Below are positions 1 to 9,487 of a stretch of DNA of 64,000 nt, one piece after another (position 1 is the stretch's first letter; each line of letters begins with the position of its first letter). A program made the position numbers and the translations under genes. The stretch is taken from assembly GCA_963825505.1 (NCBI GenBank), contig CAWGTL010000010.1, positions 166,489 through 230,488 on the forward strand, written 5' to 3'. Below the pieces are notes generated by a model that searched no databases, was not told the DNA's origin, and saw only the letters and a list, made by a program, of their open reading frames with translations. Source of the stretch: JBBQSN01 sp963825505 (GTDB lineage Bacteria; Actinomycetota; Actinomycetes; Actinomycetales; CAWJMD01).

Positions 1-1
1 G

Positions 2-679
2 TCCGAGCTCGACGAGTACGCGGTCGAGGAGGCGCTCAAGCTCGTGGAGGCCGCCGACGGCGAGGTCGTGGCGCTGACCATGGGTCCGGAGCAGGCCACC
101 GACGCCGTCCGCAAGGCGCTGCAGATGGGCGCCCACTCCGGCGTCCACGTGCTCGACGACGCGATCGCCGGCTCGGACGCCCCCGCCACCTCCCTGGTCC
201 TGGCCAAGGCGGTCGAGAAGATCGGTGGGGCCGACCTCGTCCTCACCGGCATGGCGTCCACGGACGGCACGATGAGCGTCGTCCCCGCGATGATCGCGGA
301 GCGTCTCGGCCTGCCGCAGGTGACGATGGCCTCCGAGCTCGGCGTCGAGGGCGGCACCGTCACCATCCGCCGCGACGGCGACGCGTCGACCGAGACCATC
401 ACCGCGCAGCTGCCCGCGCTCGTGAGCGTCACCGACCAGATCAACGAGCCGCGCTACCCCTCGTTCAAGGGGATCATGGCCGCGAAGAAGAAGCCGCTGG
501 AGACCTGGTCGCTCGCCGACCTCGGGGTCGACGCGGGCGAGGTGGGCCAGGGTGCCGCGTGGACGACCGTCGAGTCGTTCGCGGCGCGTCCGCCGCGCGA
601 GGCCGGGCAGGTCGTCCAGGACGAGGGCGACGGCGGCGCGAAGCTCGCCGAGTTCCTCGTGTCCAAGAAGTTCGTCTGA
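2..679 (+). CDS. etfB: Electron transfer flavoprotein beta subunit (5' partial)
   Basis: EtfB pairs with EtfA to carry electrons from acyl-CoA and similar flavin dehydrogenases to the quinone pool. The frame is open from the window edge and begins with S-E-L-D-E-Y-A-V-E-E-A-L-K, normally about 40 residues into EtfB, so the true start is outside the window. 225 residues are visible. The family features are the A-x-x-x-G-T/A-D-L-V nucleotide-binding region (GGADLVLTGMASTDG) and the C-terminal stretch INEPRYPSFKGIMAAKKK. etfA follows after 46 bases, which include a strong AAGGAG, as in the usual etfBA operon. A GTG at 44 is an internal codon rather than the start. Confidence 0.95.
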   Translation, partial: SELDEYAVEEALKLVEAADGEVVALTMGPEQATDAVRKALQMGAHSGVHVLDDAIAGSDAPATSLVLAKAVEKIGGADLVLTGMASTDGTMSVVPAMIAERLGLPQVTMASELGVEGGTVTIRRDGDASTETITAQLPALVSVTDQINEPRYPSFKGIMAAKKKPLETWSLADLGVDAGEVGQGAAWTTVESFAARPPREAGQVVQDEGDGGAKLAEFLVSKKFV

Positions 680-725
680 GCGACAACCCATCTGCGTACA
701 CCCGTAGCGAAGGAGCAGTACCCCC

Positions 726-1685
726 ATGGCTGAGGTCCTCGTCCTCGTCGACCACGTCGACGGCGCCGTCCGCAAGACCACGTCCGAGCTGCTGACCATC
801 GCCCGTCGTCTCGGCGAGCCGTCGGCGGTGTTCGTCGGTCAGGGCGCCGACCAGGCCGCCGCGGCCCTGGCCGAGTTCGGCGCCGAGAAGATCTACACCG
901 TCGACGACGAGCAGGTCACGAGGTACCTCGTGGCCCCGAAGGCCGAGGTGCTCGCCCAGCTGGTCGAGCAGACCTCGCCGGCGGCGGTCCTCATCGCCTC
1001 CAGCGCCGAGGGCAAGGAGATCGCGGCGCGGCTGTCGATCAAGACCTCCTCCGGCCTGATCACCGACGCCGTCGACGTGCAGGCGGGCGACGGCGGCCCG
1101 GTGACCACCCAGTCGGTGTTCGCCGGCTCGTACACGGTGCAGGCCAGGGTCACCCAGGGCACGCCGATCATCACGGTGAAGCCGAACTCGGCCACGCCCG
1201 AGGCCGTCGAACAGCACGCCGGCCACCGAGGCCGTCAGCGTCAGCCTCTCCGAGGCCGCCACCAGCGGCCGAGGTCACCGACCGCAAGCCGCGCGAGCGC
1301 ACCGGCCGTCCCGACCTGAACGAGGCCGCGATCGTGGTCTCCGGGCGGTCGTGGCACCAACGGCGACTTCGCCGCCGTCGAGGCCTTCGCCGACTCGCTG
1401 GGCGCCGCGGTCGGCGCGAGCCGCGCGGCCGTCGACGCCGGCTGGTACCCGCACGCCAACCAGGTCGGCCAGACCGGCAAGCAGGTCTCGCCGCAGCTGT
1501 ACGTGGCCGCGGGCATCTCCGGTGCGATCCAGCACCGGGCCGGCATGCAGACGTCCAAGACGATCGTCGCGGTCAACAAGGACGAGGAGGCGCCGATCTT
1601 CGAGCTGGTCGACTTCGGCGTCGTCGGCGACCTGTTCACGGTGCTGCCGCAGGCCACCGAGGCCGTCGAGAAGTCCAAGGGCTGA
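726..1685 (+). pseudogene. etfA: Electron transfer flavoprotein alpha subunit, frame broken by three small indels
   Basis: EtfA binds the FAD of the electron transfer flavoprotein. The ATG at 726 follows an AAGGAG. The N-terminal half reads normally to about residue 160 and the C-terminal FAD domain reads normally from about 1345 (VGASRAAVDAGWYPHANQVG, then QLYVAAGISGAIQH) to the stop at 1683. Between them three shifts are needed: an extra C near 1212, two missing bases near 1270 and an extra G in the GGG at 1343-1345. They sum to zero, and the corrected product would be about 319 aa, normal for EtfA. Frame 1 as written stops at 1317-1319. Because EtfA is a core enzyme and neighbouring genes show similar isolated indels, I suspect sequence error; a true pseudogene cannot be excluded. 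Confidence 0.85.
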
Positions 1686-1737
1686 CCCGCACGGCACTCG
1701 ACGAGAGGGCCGGGGCCACGGGATCTAGACTCAGGTC

Positions 1738-2942
1738 GTGACACCGCCCCTCGGTCCGACGTCGGTCTACCTCGACCACGCGGCGACCACCCCGATCCAC
1801 CCGCTCGCTCTGCACGCCCTCACCGAGGAGCTCGCGGTGGGCGGCAACGCCTCGTCGCTGCACACCTCGGGACGCCGCGCGCGCCGCGTGGTGGAGGAGT
1901 CGCGGGAGCGGCTCGCGGCCGCGGTCGGTGCCGCCCCGAACGAGGTGGTGCTCACCTCCGGCGGCACCGAGGCCGACAACCTCGCCACCAAGGGCCTGTA
2001 CTGGCAGCGCCGCGCCGAGGACCCCCGGCGCCGCAAGGTGCTGCTCAGCGCGATCGAGCACCACGCCGTCGTCGACCCCGCGGTCTGGCTCGGCGAGCAC
2101 GAGGACGCCGAGCTGGTCTGGCTGCCGGTCGACGCCGAGGGTCGCGTCGACGTCGACGTCCTGCGCACCGAGATCGCCAAGGACCCGGACGCCGTCGCGC
2201 TGGTGTCGGTGATGTGGGCGAACAACGAGGTCGGCACGGTGCAGCCGGTGGCGGAGGTCGTCGCGCTGTGCGCCGAGCACGGCATCCCCGTGCACGCCGA
2301 CGCCGTCCAGGCGGTGGGCCACCTGCCCGTCGACTTCGCGGCCAGCGGGCTCGACGCGCTCACCCTGTCCGGCCACAAGATGGGCGGTCCGATCGGCGTC
2401 GGCGCGCTGGTGCTGCGCAGCGGGCTCGACCTCGTGCCGGTGCTGCACGGCGGTGGCCAGGAGCGCGGCATCCGGTCGGGCACCCTCGACTCCCCGTCGG
2501 TCGTCGCGCTCGCGGTCGCCGCGGAGCTGGCCGTGCGTGACCGCGAGGACGAGGCGCTGCGGGTCGGCCGGCTGCGCGACGGCTGGTCGAGGGCGTGCTC
2601 GAGGCCGTTCCCGACGCCGTGCTGCGCGGCGCGGCCCCGGGTCCGGACCGCCTGCCGGGCAACGCGCACCTGACCTTCCCCGGCTGCGAGGGAGACTCGC
2701 TGCTCTACCTGCTCGACGCCCGCGGCATCGAGTGCTCCACCGGCTCGGCGTGCCAGGCCGGCGTGCCGCAGCCCAGCCACGTGCTCAGCGCGATGGGAAT
2801 CCCCGACCCCGAGGCGCGCGGTGCCCTGCGGTTCAGCCTCGGCCGCACCACCACCGAGGTCGACGTCAAGGCCGTGGTCACCGAGATCGGCGCGGTCGTC
2901 GAGCGCGCCCGCGGTGCAGGTCTGGCCGCCCGCCTGCGATGA
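1738..2942 (+). pseudogene. Cysteine desulfurase (NifS/IscS class), one-base frameshift
   Basis: PLP-dependent cysteine desulfurase that supplies persulfide sulfur for tRNA thiolation and Fe-S assembly. The GTG start at 1738 lies 6 bases after a TAGACT box (1726-1731), a leaderless arrangement. Visible motifs are YLDHAATTP at the N-terminus, the PLP lysine in LSGHKMGGPIG, and the catalytic cysteine loop in STGSACQAGVPQ. A missing C near 2581 (GACGGCTGG where GACCGGCTGG is expected) shifts the frame; restoring it gives about 401 aa, full length for the family. It overlaps mnmA by ATGA, and MnmA uses exactly this sulfur, so the pair is functionally coupled. The frameshift is probably a sequencing error. 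Confidence 0.88.
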
Positions 2943-4033
2943 AGGTGCTGGCCGCGATGAGCGGCGGCGTCGACTCCGCGGTGGCTGCAGCACGTGCGGC
3001 CGACGCCGGCCACGACGTCGTCGGCGTGCACATGGCGCTGGCCCGCAACCCGGCCACCGGCCGCACCGGCGCCCGCGGCTGCTGCACGATCGAGGACGCC
3101 GGCGACGCACGTCGCGCGGCCGACGTGATCGGGATCCCGTTCTACGTCTGGGACCTCGCGGAGCAGTTCACCGAGGCCGTCGTCGACGACTTCGTCGAGC
3201 AGTACGCCGCCGGGCGCACCCCCAACCCGTGCGTGCGCTGCAACGAGCGGATCAAGTTCGCCGCGCTGCTCGACAAGGCGGTCGCGCTCGGCTTCGACGC
3301 CGTGGCCACCGGGCACTACGCGCGGGTCGAGCCGGGCGACCCGCCGCGGCTGCTGCGCGCCGCCGACGCCGCGAAGGACCAGTCCTACGTCCTGGCCGTG
3401 CTGCCGCCGCAGCGGCTGGCCCGGTCGCTCTTCCCGCTCGGCACGGCTGCCTCGAAGGACGAGGTGCGGGCCGAGGCGGCCCGACGCGGCCTGTCGGTGT
3501 CGGCCAAGCCCGACAGCCACGACATCTGCTTCATCCCCGACGGCGACACCCGCGGCTTCCTCGACGCCCGCATCCCGCGGCGGCCCGGCGCCGTGCTCGA
3601 CCGCGACGGCCGAACCGTCGGCACCCACGACGGCGCCCAGGGGTACACGGTGGGCCAGCGCCGCGGGTTGCGGCTGGGGGACCCCGCAGGCGACGGCCGT
3701 CCCCGGTACGTGCTCGAGGTGTCGGTCGCCGACAACACGCTCACCGTCGGCCCCGCCGAGGCGCTCGCGGTCGGGACGGTGACGGCCGAGGAGGCCGTGG
3801 TCTGGCTCGACGCACCGCCGGCGCCCGGCAGCGCGCTGCACGCCCAGGTGCGGGCGCACGGCACCGCGGTCCCGTGCACGGTGGCGAGGGCCGACGACGC
3901 CGGCCTGCTGGTCGAGGTCGGGGGCGCGCTCACCGGCGTGAGCGCGGGTCAGACCGTGGTCCTCTACGACGGCGACCGCGTGGTCGGGAGCGCGACCATC
4001 ACCGCCACCGCGGCGGCCGCCGTCCCCGCCTGA
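2939..4033 (+). CDS. mnmA: tRNA-specific 2-thiouridylase MnmA
   Basis: MnmA installs sulfur at C2 of the wobble uridine (s2U34) of tRNAs for Lys, Glu and Gln, using ATP and persulfide from a cysteine desulfurase. The ATG at 2939 overlaps the desulfurase stop by ATGA. At 364 aa it has the usual length. It shows the PP-loop motif AMSGGVDS at residues 5-12, the first catalytic cysteine in NPCVRCNERIKF, the second in SHDICFIPDGD, and the C-terminal barrel domain with YTVGQRRGL. The gene order desulfurase-mnmA is typical of actinobacteria. Confidence 0.96.
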   Translation: MKVLAAMSGGVDSAVAAARAADAGHDVVGVHMALARNPATGRTGARGCCTIEDAGDARRAADVIGIPFYVWDLAEQFTEAVVDDFVEQYAAGRTPNPCVRCNERIKFAALLDKAVALGFDAVATGHYARVEPGDPPRLLRAADAAKDQSYVLAVLPPQRLARSLFPLGTAASKDEVRAEAARRGLSVSAKPDSHDICFIPDGDTRGFLDARIPRRPGAVLDRDGRTVGTHDGAQGYTVGQRRGLRLGDPAGDGRPRYVLEVSVADNTLTVGPAEALAVGTVTAEEAVVWLDAPPAPGSALHAQVRAHGTAVPCTVARADDAGLLVEVGGALTGVSAGQTVVLYDGDRVVGSATITATAAAAVPA

Positions 4034-4056
4034 GGGCCTGCGTCCGGAGCGGCAGC

Positions 4057-4097
4057 GCGACAGGACGGAAACTTCCTGAGCCTGTGGGCTTGTCGCG
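4057..4097 (+). promoter_or_regulatory. Type VII locus-type regulatory site 1 (GGAAACTTCC palindrome inside GCGACA/TGTCGC arms)
   Basis: GCGACA (4057-4062), then GGAAACTTCC (4067-4076), then TGTCGC (4091-4096). GACAG starts 8 bases before GGAA. The same spacing is seen at 20808 and 21301, also in front of WXG100-type genes. It lies 28 bases upstream of the ATG at 4125. It could be a dimer-binding operator or an ECF-type sigma promoter with a GGAAC-like -35 and a GTC-containing -10; the sequence does not decide between them. Confidence 0.6.
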
Positions 4098-4124
4098 GTG
4101 CGCACCTCGCTGCACCGTGTGCTC

Positions 4125-5066
4125 ATGAGCACAGAGACCTTCCAGGGGGCGGACGTCCAGGCGCTGCGCGCGCTGCGGACGACGATGCAGGGCGTCGTGG
4201 CCGAGCTGCAGCGCTCGGCCGCCACGACGTCGTCGGCGCTGGACGCGCTGGCGTGGGCCGGCAACGACCAGTCGTCGTTCCGCACGGCGTGGACCGAGTG
4301 GTTCCGTCCGGTGATGCAGTCGGTGTCCGACGCCGTCACCCGCGCCGCCGACCAGGTGGAGGCCAACGCGGCCGACCAGGAGCGGGCCAGCGCCGACAAC
4401 GGCACCGGTGGGACCGGCGGCACGACGGGCACGACCCTCGGCGCCCGCACCGACCCGGACCTCGGCGCGCTGAGCCGGCAGTACGAGTCCAACGGCGACC
4501 CCGGCACGGTCTCCACCGGACGCGGCGACCGCGGCGGCGTCTCCTACGGGATGTACCAGTTCTCGTCCACCCAGGGCTCGGTGCAGGAGTTCGTCCGCGG
4601 GCTGCGCGACACGCACCCGGAGTACTACGCGGCCCTGAACGGGTTGCGCCCCGACACCCCCGAGTTCAACGCGGCCTGGCGCGAGCTCGCGCGCACCGAC
4701 CCGACGGGCTTCGCCGCCGCGCAGCACGAGGCGATCGAGCGCACCCACTACACGCCGCAGCTCACGGCGACCGAGCAGCGGATCCCGGGCCTGGACTTCG
4801 AGCAGCGCTCGCCGGCACTGCGCGACGTGCTGTGGTCGACGTCGGTGCAGCACCGGCGGATGACCGACGACATCTTCGAGCGGGCGCTGGCCGGCCGCGA
4901 CCCGGCGACGTTGACCGACGCCGAGATCATCCGGTCCGTCTACGCAGAGCGCGGGCGCGACAACGGGATGGCGTACTTCTCCGGCAGCAGCGCGGCCGTC
5001 AGGCGGGGTGTGGTCAACCGGTTCCGCAACGAGGAGCGCGACGCGCTGGGGATGCTCGGGCAGTAG
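4125..5066 (+). CDS. WXG100-type domain fused to a lysozyme-like (VgrG-associated/chitosanase-like) domain
   Basis: A 313-aa protein with two parts. Residues 1 to about 90 look like a WXG100/LXG helical hairpin (LDALAWAGNDQSSFRTAW contains the W-x-G turn, followed by a second helix rich in A, D and Q ending in DQERAS). A Gly/Thr linker (about 91-105) leads to a globular domain beginning LGALSRQYESNGDPG with GVSYGMYQFSS, the glutamate/YG-Y-Q pattern of lysozyme-like muramidase domains often annotated as VgrG-related. I infer a type VII secreted peptidoglycan hydrolase. No signal peptide is present, as expected for this route. No Shine-Dalgarno is evident. The regulatory palindrome upstream matches those of the type VII locus 16 kb away. 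The ATG at 4125 is chosen over the upstream GTG at 4098 because the WXG100 domain begins with MSTETFQG. Confidence 0.75.
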   Translation: MSTETFQGADVQALRALRTTMQGVVAELQRSAATTSSALDALAWAGNDQSSFRTAWTEWFRPVMQSVSDAVTRAADQVEANAADQERASADNGTGGTGGTTGTTLGARTDPDLGALSRQYESNGDPGTVSTGRGDRGGVSYGMYQFSSTQGSVQEFVRGLRDTHPEYYAALNGLRPDTPEFNAAWRELARTDPTGFAAAQHEAIERTHYTPQLTATEQRIPGLDFEQRSPALRDVLWSTSVQHRRMTDDIFERALAGRDPATLTDAEIIRSVYAERGRDNGMAYFSGSSAAVRRGVVNRFRNEERDALGMLGQ

Positions 5067-5095
5067 GCCGCGTCGCAGGTGCAGCGGGCCGAGGG

Positions 5096-7213
5096 TCAGG
5101 AACGCGGCAGCTGCGCGGGCACGGCGTCGTCGACGCGCAGCCGCTGCAGGGACGACAGCCACTGCTCGCTCCACGCGACCACCGCGTCGGCGGCCATCGG
5201 ACGGGCGACGTGCCAGCCCTGCGCCTGGTCGCAGCCCAGGGTGGTCAGGCGGTCGAGCACCTGGCCGGTCTCGACGCCCTCGGCGACCACGGTGAGGCCG
5301 AGAGCGTGCGCGAGCTCGGCGACCTTGGCGACGATCGCCTGGTCCATGTCGGAGTCGACGGCGCGGCTGACGAAGGAGCGGTCGAGCTTGACCTCGTCGA
5401 CGGGCAGGCTGCGCAGCATCAGCAGCGAGGACCAGCCGGTGCCGAAGTCGTCCATCGACAGCACGACGCCGAGGTTCTTGAGCTGCACCATCGAGCGGCG
5501 GGCGCCGGCGAGGTCGTGGGCCAGGACCCGCTCGGTGACCTCGAGGGTCAGCATGGACGGCGGGATCGCGTGCCGGCGCAGGCGGGCGGCGACGCCGTCG
5601 ACGAAGTCGGGCTCGAGCAGGTCGCGCAGCGACACGTTGACGGCGACCGGCGCCTCCAGCCCCTGCCGCCGCCAGGCGGCGCACTGGGTGAGCGCCATCT
5701 CCAGGACGGCGTCGGTGACCTGCGGCATCAGCCCGGACTGCTCGGCGGCGGGGATGAACTCGTCCGGCGGGACGGTGACACCGGAGGGGTGCCGCCAGCG
5801 CACCAGCGCCTCGACGCCGACCAGCTGCCGCCCGGCGAGGTCGATCTTGGGCTGGTACTCCAGGTAGAGCTCCTCGAGCTCGAGCGCGCGACGCAGCGAC
5901 CCGAGGATGCCGAGCCGGGTCATCGAGACGGCGGCGGCGGTGGGGTCGAACACGGCGCAGCCGAGCTGCTCGCGCTTGGCGGTGTACATCGCGACGTCGG
6001 CGCGGGACAGCAGCGTCTCGAGGTCGAGGCCGTGCTCCGGCGCCATCGCGATGCCGACGCTGGCGTCGATGTCGATCAGCTGGCCGCCGTCGTGGGTGTA
6101 CGGCTTTCGCAGCACCTCGCCGATCGCCTCGCCGGCGGCCACGGCGGCGGCCGCGTCCGGTACCTCGAGCAGGACGGTGAACTCGTCGCCGCCGAGGCGG
6201 GCGACGAGCTCGGCCGCGGGCAGGGCCTCGGTGAGCCGGGCCGCCACCTCCTGGAGCACCCGGTCGCCGGTGGCGTGGCCGAGGACGTCGTTGACCTCCT
6301 TGAACCGGTCGAGGTCGAGCAGCAGGATCGCGAGCTGGGGGACGTCGCCCTCGGCGAGGGTCCGCAGGGCCTTGCGGGTGGTGCCGTTGAACTGCGACCG
6401 GTTGGCCAGGCCGGTGAGGTCGTCGTGCAGCGCGGCCCACTCGTTCTTCATCTGGCCGGCGGCGGACAGGTGGATGGCGGCGACCGGGATCACGGCGAGG
6501 ATCGTCATCAGCGGCGAGACGACCATCATCGCGGCGACCATCGGCCCCATCGCCAGCTGCGAGCCGTTGACGGAGATCTCGAACAGCAGGGTCGAGCGGA
6601 ACTCGTTCCAGAACCGGGTGGCCGTCATCTGGCCGATGACGAAGCTGACGACCACCTCGTTGACCAGGAAGTACGCGACGGCCGCGAGCAGGCAGACCAG
6701 GAGCTCGAACGGCGACGACGGGTGCCACGGCTGGTCGAGCGAGGCGTGGACGCCGAACAGGTGCAGCACGGCGTCGGCGGCGAAGATCGACAGGCCGTAC
6801 TGGCCGGCGTTGAACGCGAGCCGGAACGGCGCGTGCCGGTCGAGCAGGCCGGACAGCAGCGTGGCGATCGTCAGCAGGATGACGGCCGGGAGGGCGTCGA
6901 ACGCGATGAGCAGGGCGAAGGCGAAGGGGGTCGACCAGGACACGCCGGTGGGGTCCTTGAACCGGGTGCCGATCACCGGCAGCAGCTCGCCGCCCAGGAT
7001 CAGGACGACGGCGGAGGCGAGGGCGACCCAGGTCGTGCCGGAGACCAGGCCGAACGAGGGCAGCGGGTCGGTGACGAGCTTCCAGGCCACGAGGGCGGCC
7101 GCCAGCGCCGGCGCGCCCCACACCGTCGCCCAGAAGGCGATGGGGTCGGGGGGCTGCGGCCGGTTCCGGGCACGGCTGGCGGCGACCAGCTCGTCCGTGG
7201 TGGCGGTCGACAT
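5096..7213 (-). CDS. Membrane GGDEF-EAL protein (cyclic di-GMP turnover)
   Basis: A 705-aa bifunctional cyclic di-GMP enzyme candidate. The N-terminal ~250 residues hold several hydrophobic segments of a MASE-like sensor. The diguanylate cyclase domain has DDLTGLANR and an intact GGDEF (RLGGDEFTVLL, about residue 340). The phosphodiesterase domain has EAL (VGVEALVRW, about 467), NVS, EVTE, DDFGTGWSS, KLDRSF and EGVET, so all recognised metal-binding and catalytic motifs are present and it is probably active. The ATG at 7213 is preferred over the in-frame ATG at 7255 because GGAGAGG stands just before it, although only 3 bases away. It is convergent with the WXG100-lysozyme gene and lies just downstream of ligA. 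Confidence 0.9.
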   Translation of the reverse strand: MSTATTDELVAASRARNRPQPPDPIAFWATVWGAPALAAALVAWKLVTDPLPSFGLVSGTTWVALASAVVLILGGELLPVIGTRFKDPTGVSWSTPFAFALLIAFDALPAVILLTIATLLSGLLDRHAPFRLAFNAGQYGLSIFAADAVLHLFGVHASLDQPWHPSSPFELLVCLLAAVAYFLVNEVVVSFVIGQMTATRFWNEFRSTLLFEISVNGSQLAMGPMVAAMMVVSPLMTILAVIPVAAIHLSAAGQMKNEWAALHDDLTGLANRSQFNGTTRKALRTLAEGDVPQLAILLLDLDRFKEVNDVLGHATGDRVLQEVAARLTEALPAAELVARLGGDEFTVLLEVPDAAAAVAAGEAIGEVLRKPYTHDGGQLIDIDASVGIAMAPEHGLDLETLLSRADVAMYTAKREQLGCAVFDPTAAAVSMTRLGILGSLRRALELEELYLEYQPKIDLAGRQLVGVEALVRWRHPSGVTVPPDEFIPAAEQSGLMPQVTDAVLEMALTQCAAWRRQGLEAPVAVNVSLRDLLEPDFVDGVAARLRRHAIPPSMLTLEVTERVLAHDLAGARRSMVQLKNLGVVLSMDDFGTGWSSLLMLRSLPVDEVKLDRSFVSRAVDSDMDQAIVAKVAELAHALGLTVVAEGVETGQVLDRLTTLGCDQAQGWHVARPMAADAVVAWSEQWLSSLQRLRVDDAVPAQLPRS

Positions 7214-7292
7214 CAACCTCTCCGGCTCGCGCGGGTGCGACCGGTCGGTCGGCACGTCCTCCTGTCGGACGAAACGGACCCCGACTTGAGCC

Positions 7293-9458
7293 TCAGCCGC
7301 CCTCGGCGACCGCCGCGGGGCCCTGCTCCAGCAGCACGCGGAAGGCGTCCTCGTCGAGCACGGGGACGCCGAGCTCGACCGCCTTGTCGGCCTTGCTGCC
7401 GGGGGAGTCGCCGACCACCACGTAATCGGTCTTCTTGGACACGCTGCCCGACGCCTTCCCGCCGCGGGCCAGGATCGCCTCCTTGGCCTCGTCGCGGCTG
7501 AAGCCGGTGAGCGAGCCGGTGACCACGATCGTGCGGCCCTCGAGGTGGCGGGTGACCGACTCGTCGCGCTGGTCGCGCATGACGACGCCGGCTGCCTGCC
7601 AGCGGTCGACGATGTCGCGGTGCCACGGCTCGCCGAACCACTCGACGAGGGACTGGGCGATGACCCGCCCGACGCCCTCGACGCCGGCGAGGCGCTCGAC
7701 CGCCTCCTGCGGGTCGCCCTCGACGACGGCCCGCAGCGCCTCCATCGACACCAGCTCGGTGGCCAGCGCGCGGGCCGCCGTCGGCCCGACGTGCCGCACC
7801 GACAGCGCGACCAGCACCCGCCAGAACGGCTGCTGCCGGGCCGAGCGCAGGTTCTCGACCAGCTTCTGCCCGTTGGCGCTGACGACGCGTCCGCGCTGGT
7901 CGGCGTCCTCGCCCTTCTTCGCCGCCCGGGTGAACAGCGTCGTGCGCAGCAGGTCGGCCTCGGTGAGGTCGAAGACGTCGGCCTCGTTCGTCACGACGCC
8001 GGCCTCGACGAGCGCGACCACGCCCTCGCCGCCGAGGGCCTCGATGTCGAACGCGCCGCGGGAGGCCAGGTGGTACAGCCGCTCGCGCACCTGGGCCGGG
8101 CAGGTCCGGGTGTTGGGGCAGCGCAGGTCGACGTCACCCTCCTTCGCCGGGCGCAGCTCGGTGCCGCAGCCGCCGTACTCGGGCGGGCAGTGCGTCGGCA
8201 TCTCGAACGGGCGGGCACCCCGGGGGTGCTCGCCGTCGACCAGGACCGGACCCAGGATCTCGGGGATGACGTCGCCGGCCTTGCGCAGGACGACCGTGTC
8301 GCCGATCCAGACGCCCTTGCGCCGCACCTCGTCGGCGTTGTGCAGGGTGGCCCGCTCGACCGTGGACCCGGCGACCTTGACCGGCTCCATCACGCCGTAC
8401 GGCGTGACCCGGCCGGTGCGCCCGATGTTCACCCGGACGTCGAGCAGGGTGGTGGTGACCTCCTCGGGCGGGTACTTGAAGGCGATCGCCCACCGCGGCG
8501 CGCGGCTGGTGCTGCCGAGACGGCGCTGCACCGAGACCTCGTCGACCTTGACCACCAGGCCGTCGATCTCGTGCTCGGCCACCTCGTGCCGGTGCTCCCC
8601 GACGTACGCGATGCGCTCGCGGACCTCGGCCATCGTTCCCACCACGACGGCGTGCTCGGAGGTGGGCAGACCCCAGGCGCGCAGCAGCTCGTAGGCCTGC
8701 GACTGGCGCACGAGGTCGAACCCCTTCCGCGCCCCGGTGCCGTGCACGACCATCCTCAGCGGTCGGCTCGCGGTGACCTTGGGGTCCTTCTGCCGCAACG
8801 ACCCCGCCGCGGTGTTGCGCGGGTTCGCGTACGGCGGCTTGCCCGCCTCGACCAGCGACGCGTTGAGGTCGGCGAACGCCTCGACGGGCAGGAACACCTC
8901 ACCGCGCACCTCGACCCGCTCGGGCACCGGCGCGTCGTCGGTGGGCGTGAGGACGTGCGGGACGCCCTCGATGGTGCGGATGTTGAGGGTGACGTCCTCG
9001 CCGGTGCGGCCGTCGCCGCGGGTGAGACCCCTGACCAGCCGCCCGTTCTCGTAGAGCAGGTTGACCGCGAGGCCGTCGACCTTGAGCTCGCAGAGGTAGT
9101 GCACGCCGGCGCCGCCGGCGTCGCGCTCCACCCGCTGCGCCCACGCGTCGAGCTCCTCGTCGGTGAAGGCGTTGTCGAGGCTGAGCATCCGCTCCACGTG
9201 GTCGTGCGTGCTGAACTCGGTGGAGAACGTGCCGCCGACCAGCTGGGTGGGGGAGTCCGGGGTGCGCAGCGACGGGTGCTGCTCCTCCAGGCCCTCGAGC
9301 TCGCGCAGCAGGACGTCGAAGTCGGCGTCGCTCATCGTCGGCGCGTCGCGCACGTAGTAGGCGAACTGCGCGTCGCGGACCCGGCCGGCGAGCTCCTCCC
9401 AGCGGTGGCGGACCTGCTCGTCGGGCTCCTGCACGGTCTCCTCGGTCACCCGCGACAT
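7293..9458 (-). CDS. ligA: NAD-dependent DNA ligase LigA
   Basis: Seals nicks during replication and repair using NAD+. 721 aa, within the usual range. The Ia domain (residues ~20-90, RDAQFAYYV...PTMSDADFD) precedes the adenylation domain with the AMP-lysine motif KVDG near residue 125. OB-fold, the cysteine zinc finger (CPPEYGGCGTEL... CPNTRTCPAQ), helix-hairpin-helix repeats and a C-terminal BRCT domain (GRTIVVTGSLTGFSRDEAKE) follow in canonical order. It reads in the direction of the GGDEF-EAL gene downstream. Confidence 0.97.
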   Translation of the reverse strand: MSRVTEETVQEPDEQVRHRWEELAGRVRDAQFAYYVRDAPTMSDADFDVLLRELEGLEEQHPSLRTPDSPTQLVGGTFSTEFSTHDHVERMLSLDNAFTDEELDAWAQRVERDAGGAGVHYLCELKVDGLAVNLLYENGRLVRGLTRGDGRTGEDVTLNIRTIEGVPHVLTPTDDAPVPERVEVRGEVFLPVEAFADLNASLVEAGKPPYANPRNTAAGSLRQKDPKVTASRPLRMVVHGTGARKGFDLVRQSQAYELLRAWGLPTSEHAVVVGTMAEVRERIAYVGEHRHEVAEHEIDGLVVKVDEVSVQRRLGSTSRAPRWAIAFKYPPEEVTTTLLDVRVNIGRTGRVTPYGVMEPVKVAGSTVERATLHNADEVRRKGVWIGDTVVLRKAGDVIPEILGPVLVDGEHPRGARPFEMPTHCPPEYGGCGTELRPAKEGDVDLRCPNTRTCPAQVRERLYHLASRGAFDIEALGGEGVVALVEAGVVTNEADVFDLTEADLLRTTLFTRAAKKGEDADQRGRVVSANGQKLVENLRSARQQPFWRVLVALSVRHVGPTAARALATELVSMEALRAVVEGDPQEAVERLAGVEGVGRVIAQSLVEWFGEPWHRDIVDRWQAAGVVMRDQRDESVTRHLEGRTIVVTGSLTGFSRDEAKEAILARGGKASGSVSKKTDYVVVGDSPGSKADKAVELGVPVLDEDAFRVLLEQGPAAVAEGG

Positions 9459-9487
9459 CCTGCCGCAGCCGTGCGACAGCGGGCGGC

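Noticed and set aside
44..679. etfB starting at the GTG at 44
   Set aside because: The frame continues upstream with conserved EtfB residues to the window edge.
4125..5066. Type VI VgrG or prophage lysis gene
   Set aside because: No spike, tail or holin genes are near, the N-terminus is WXG100-like, and the promoter motif ties it to the type VII locus.
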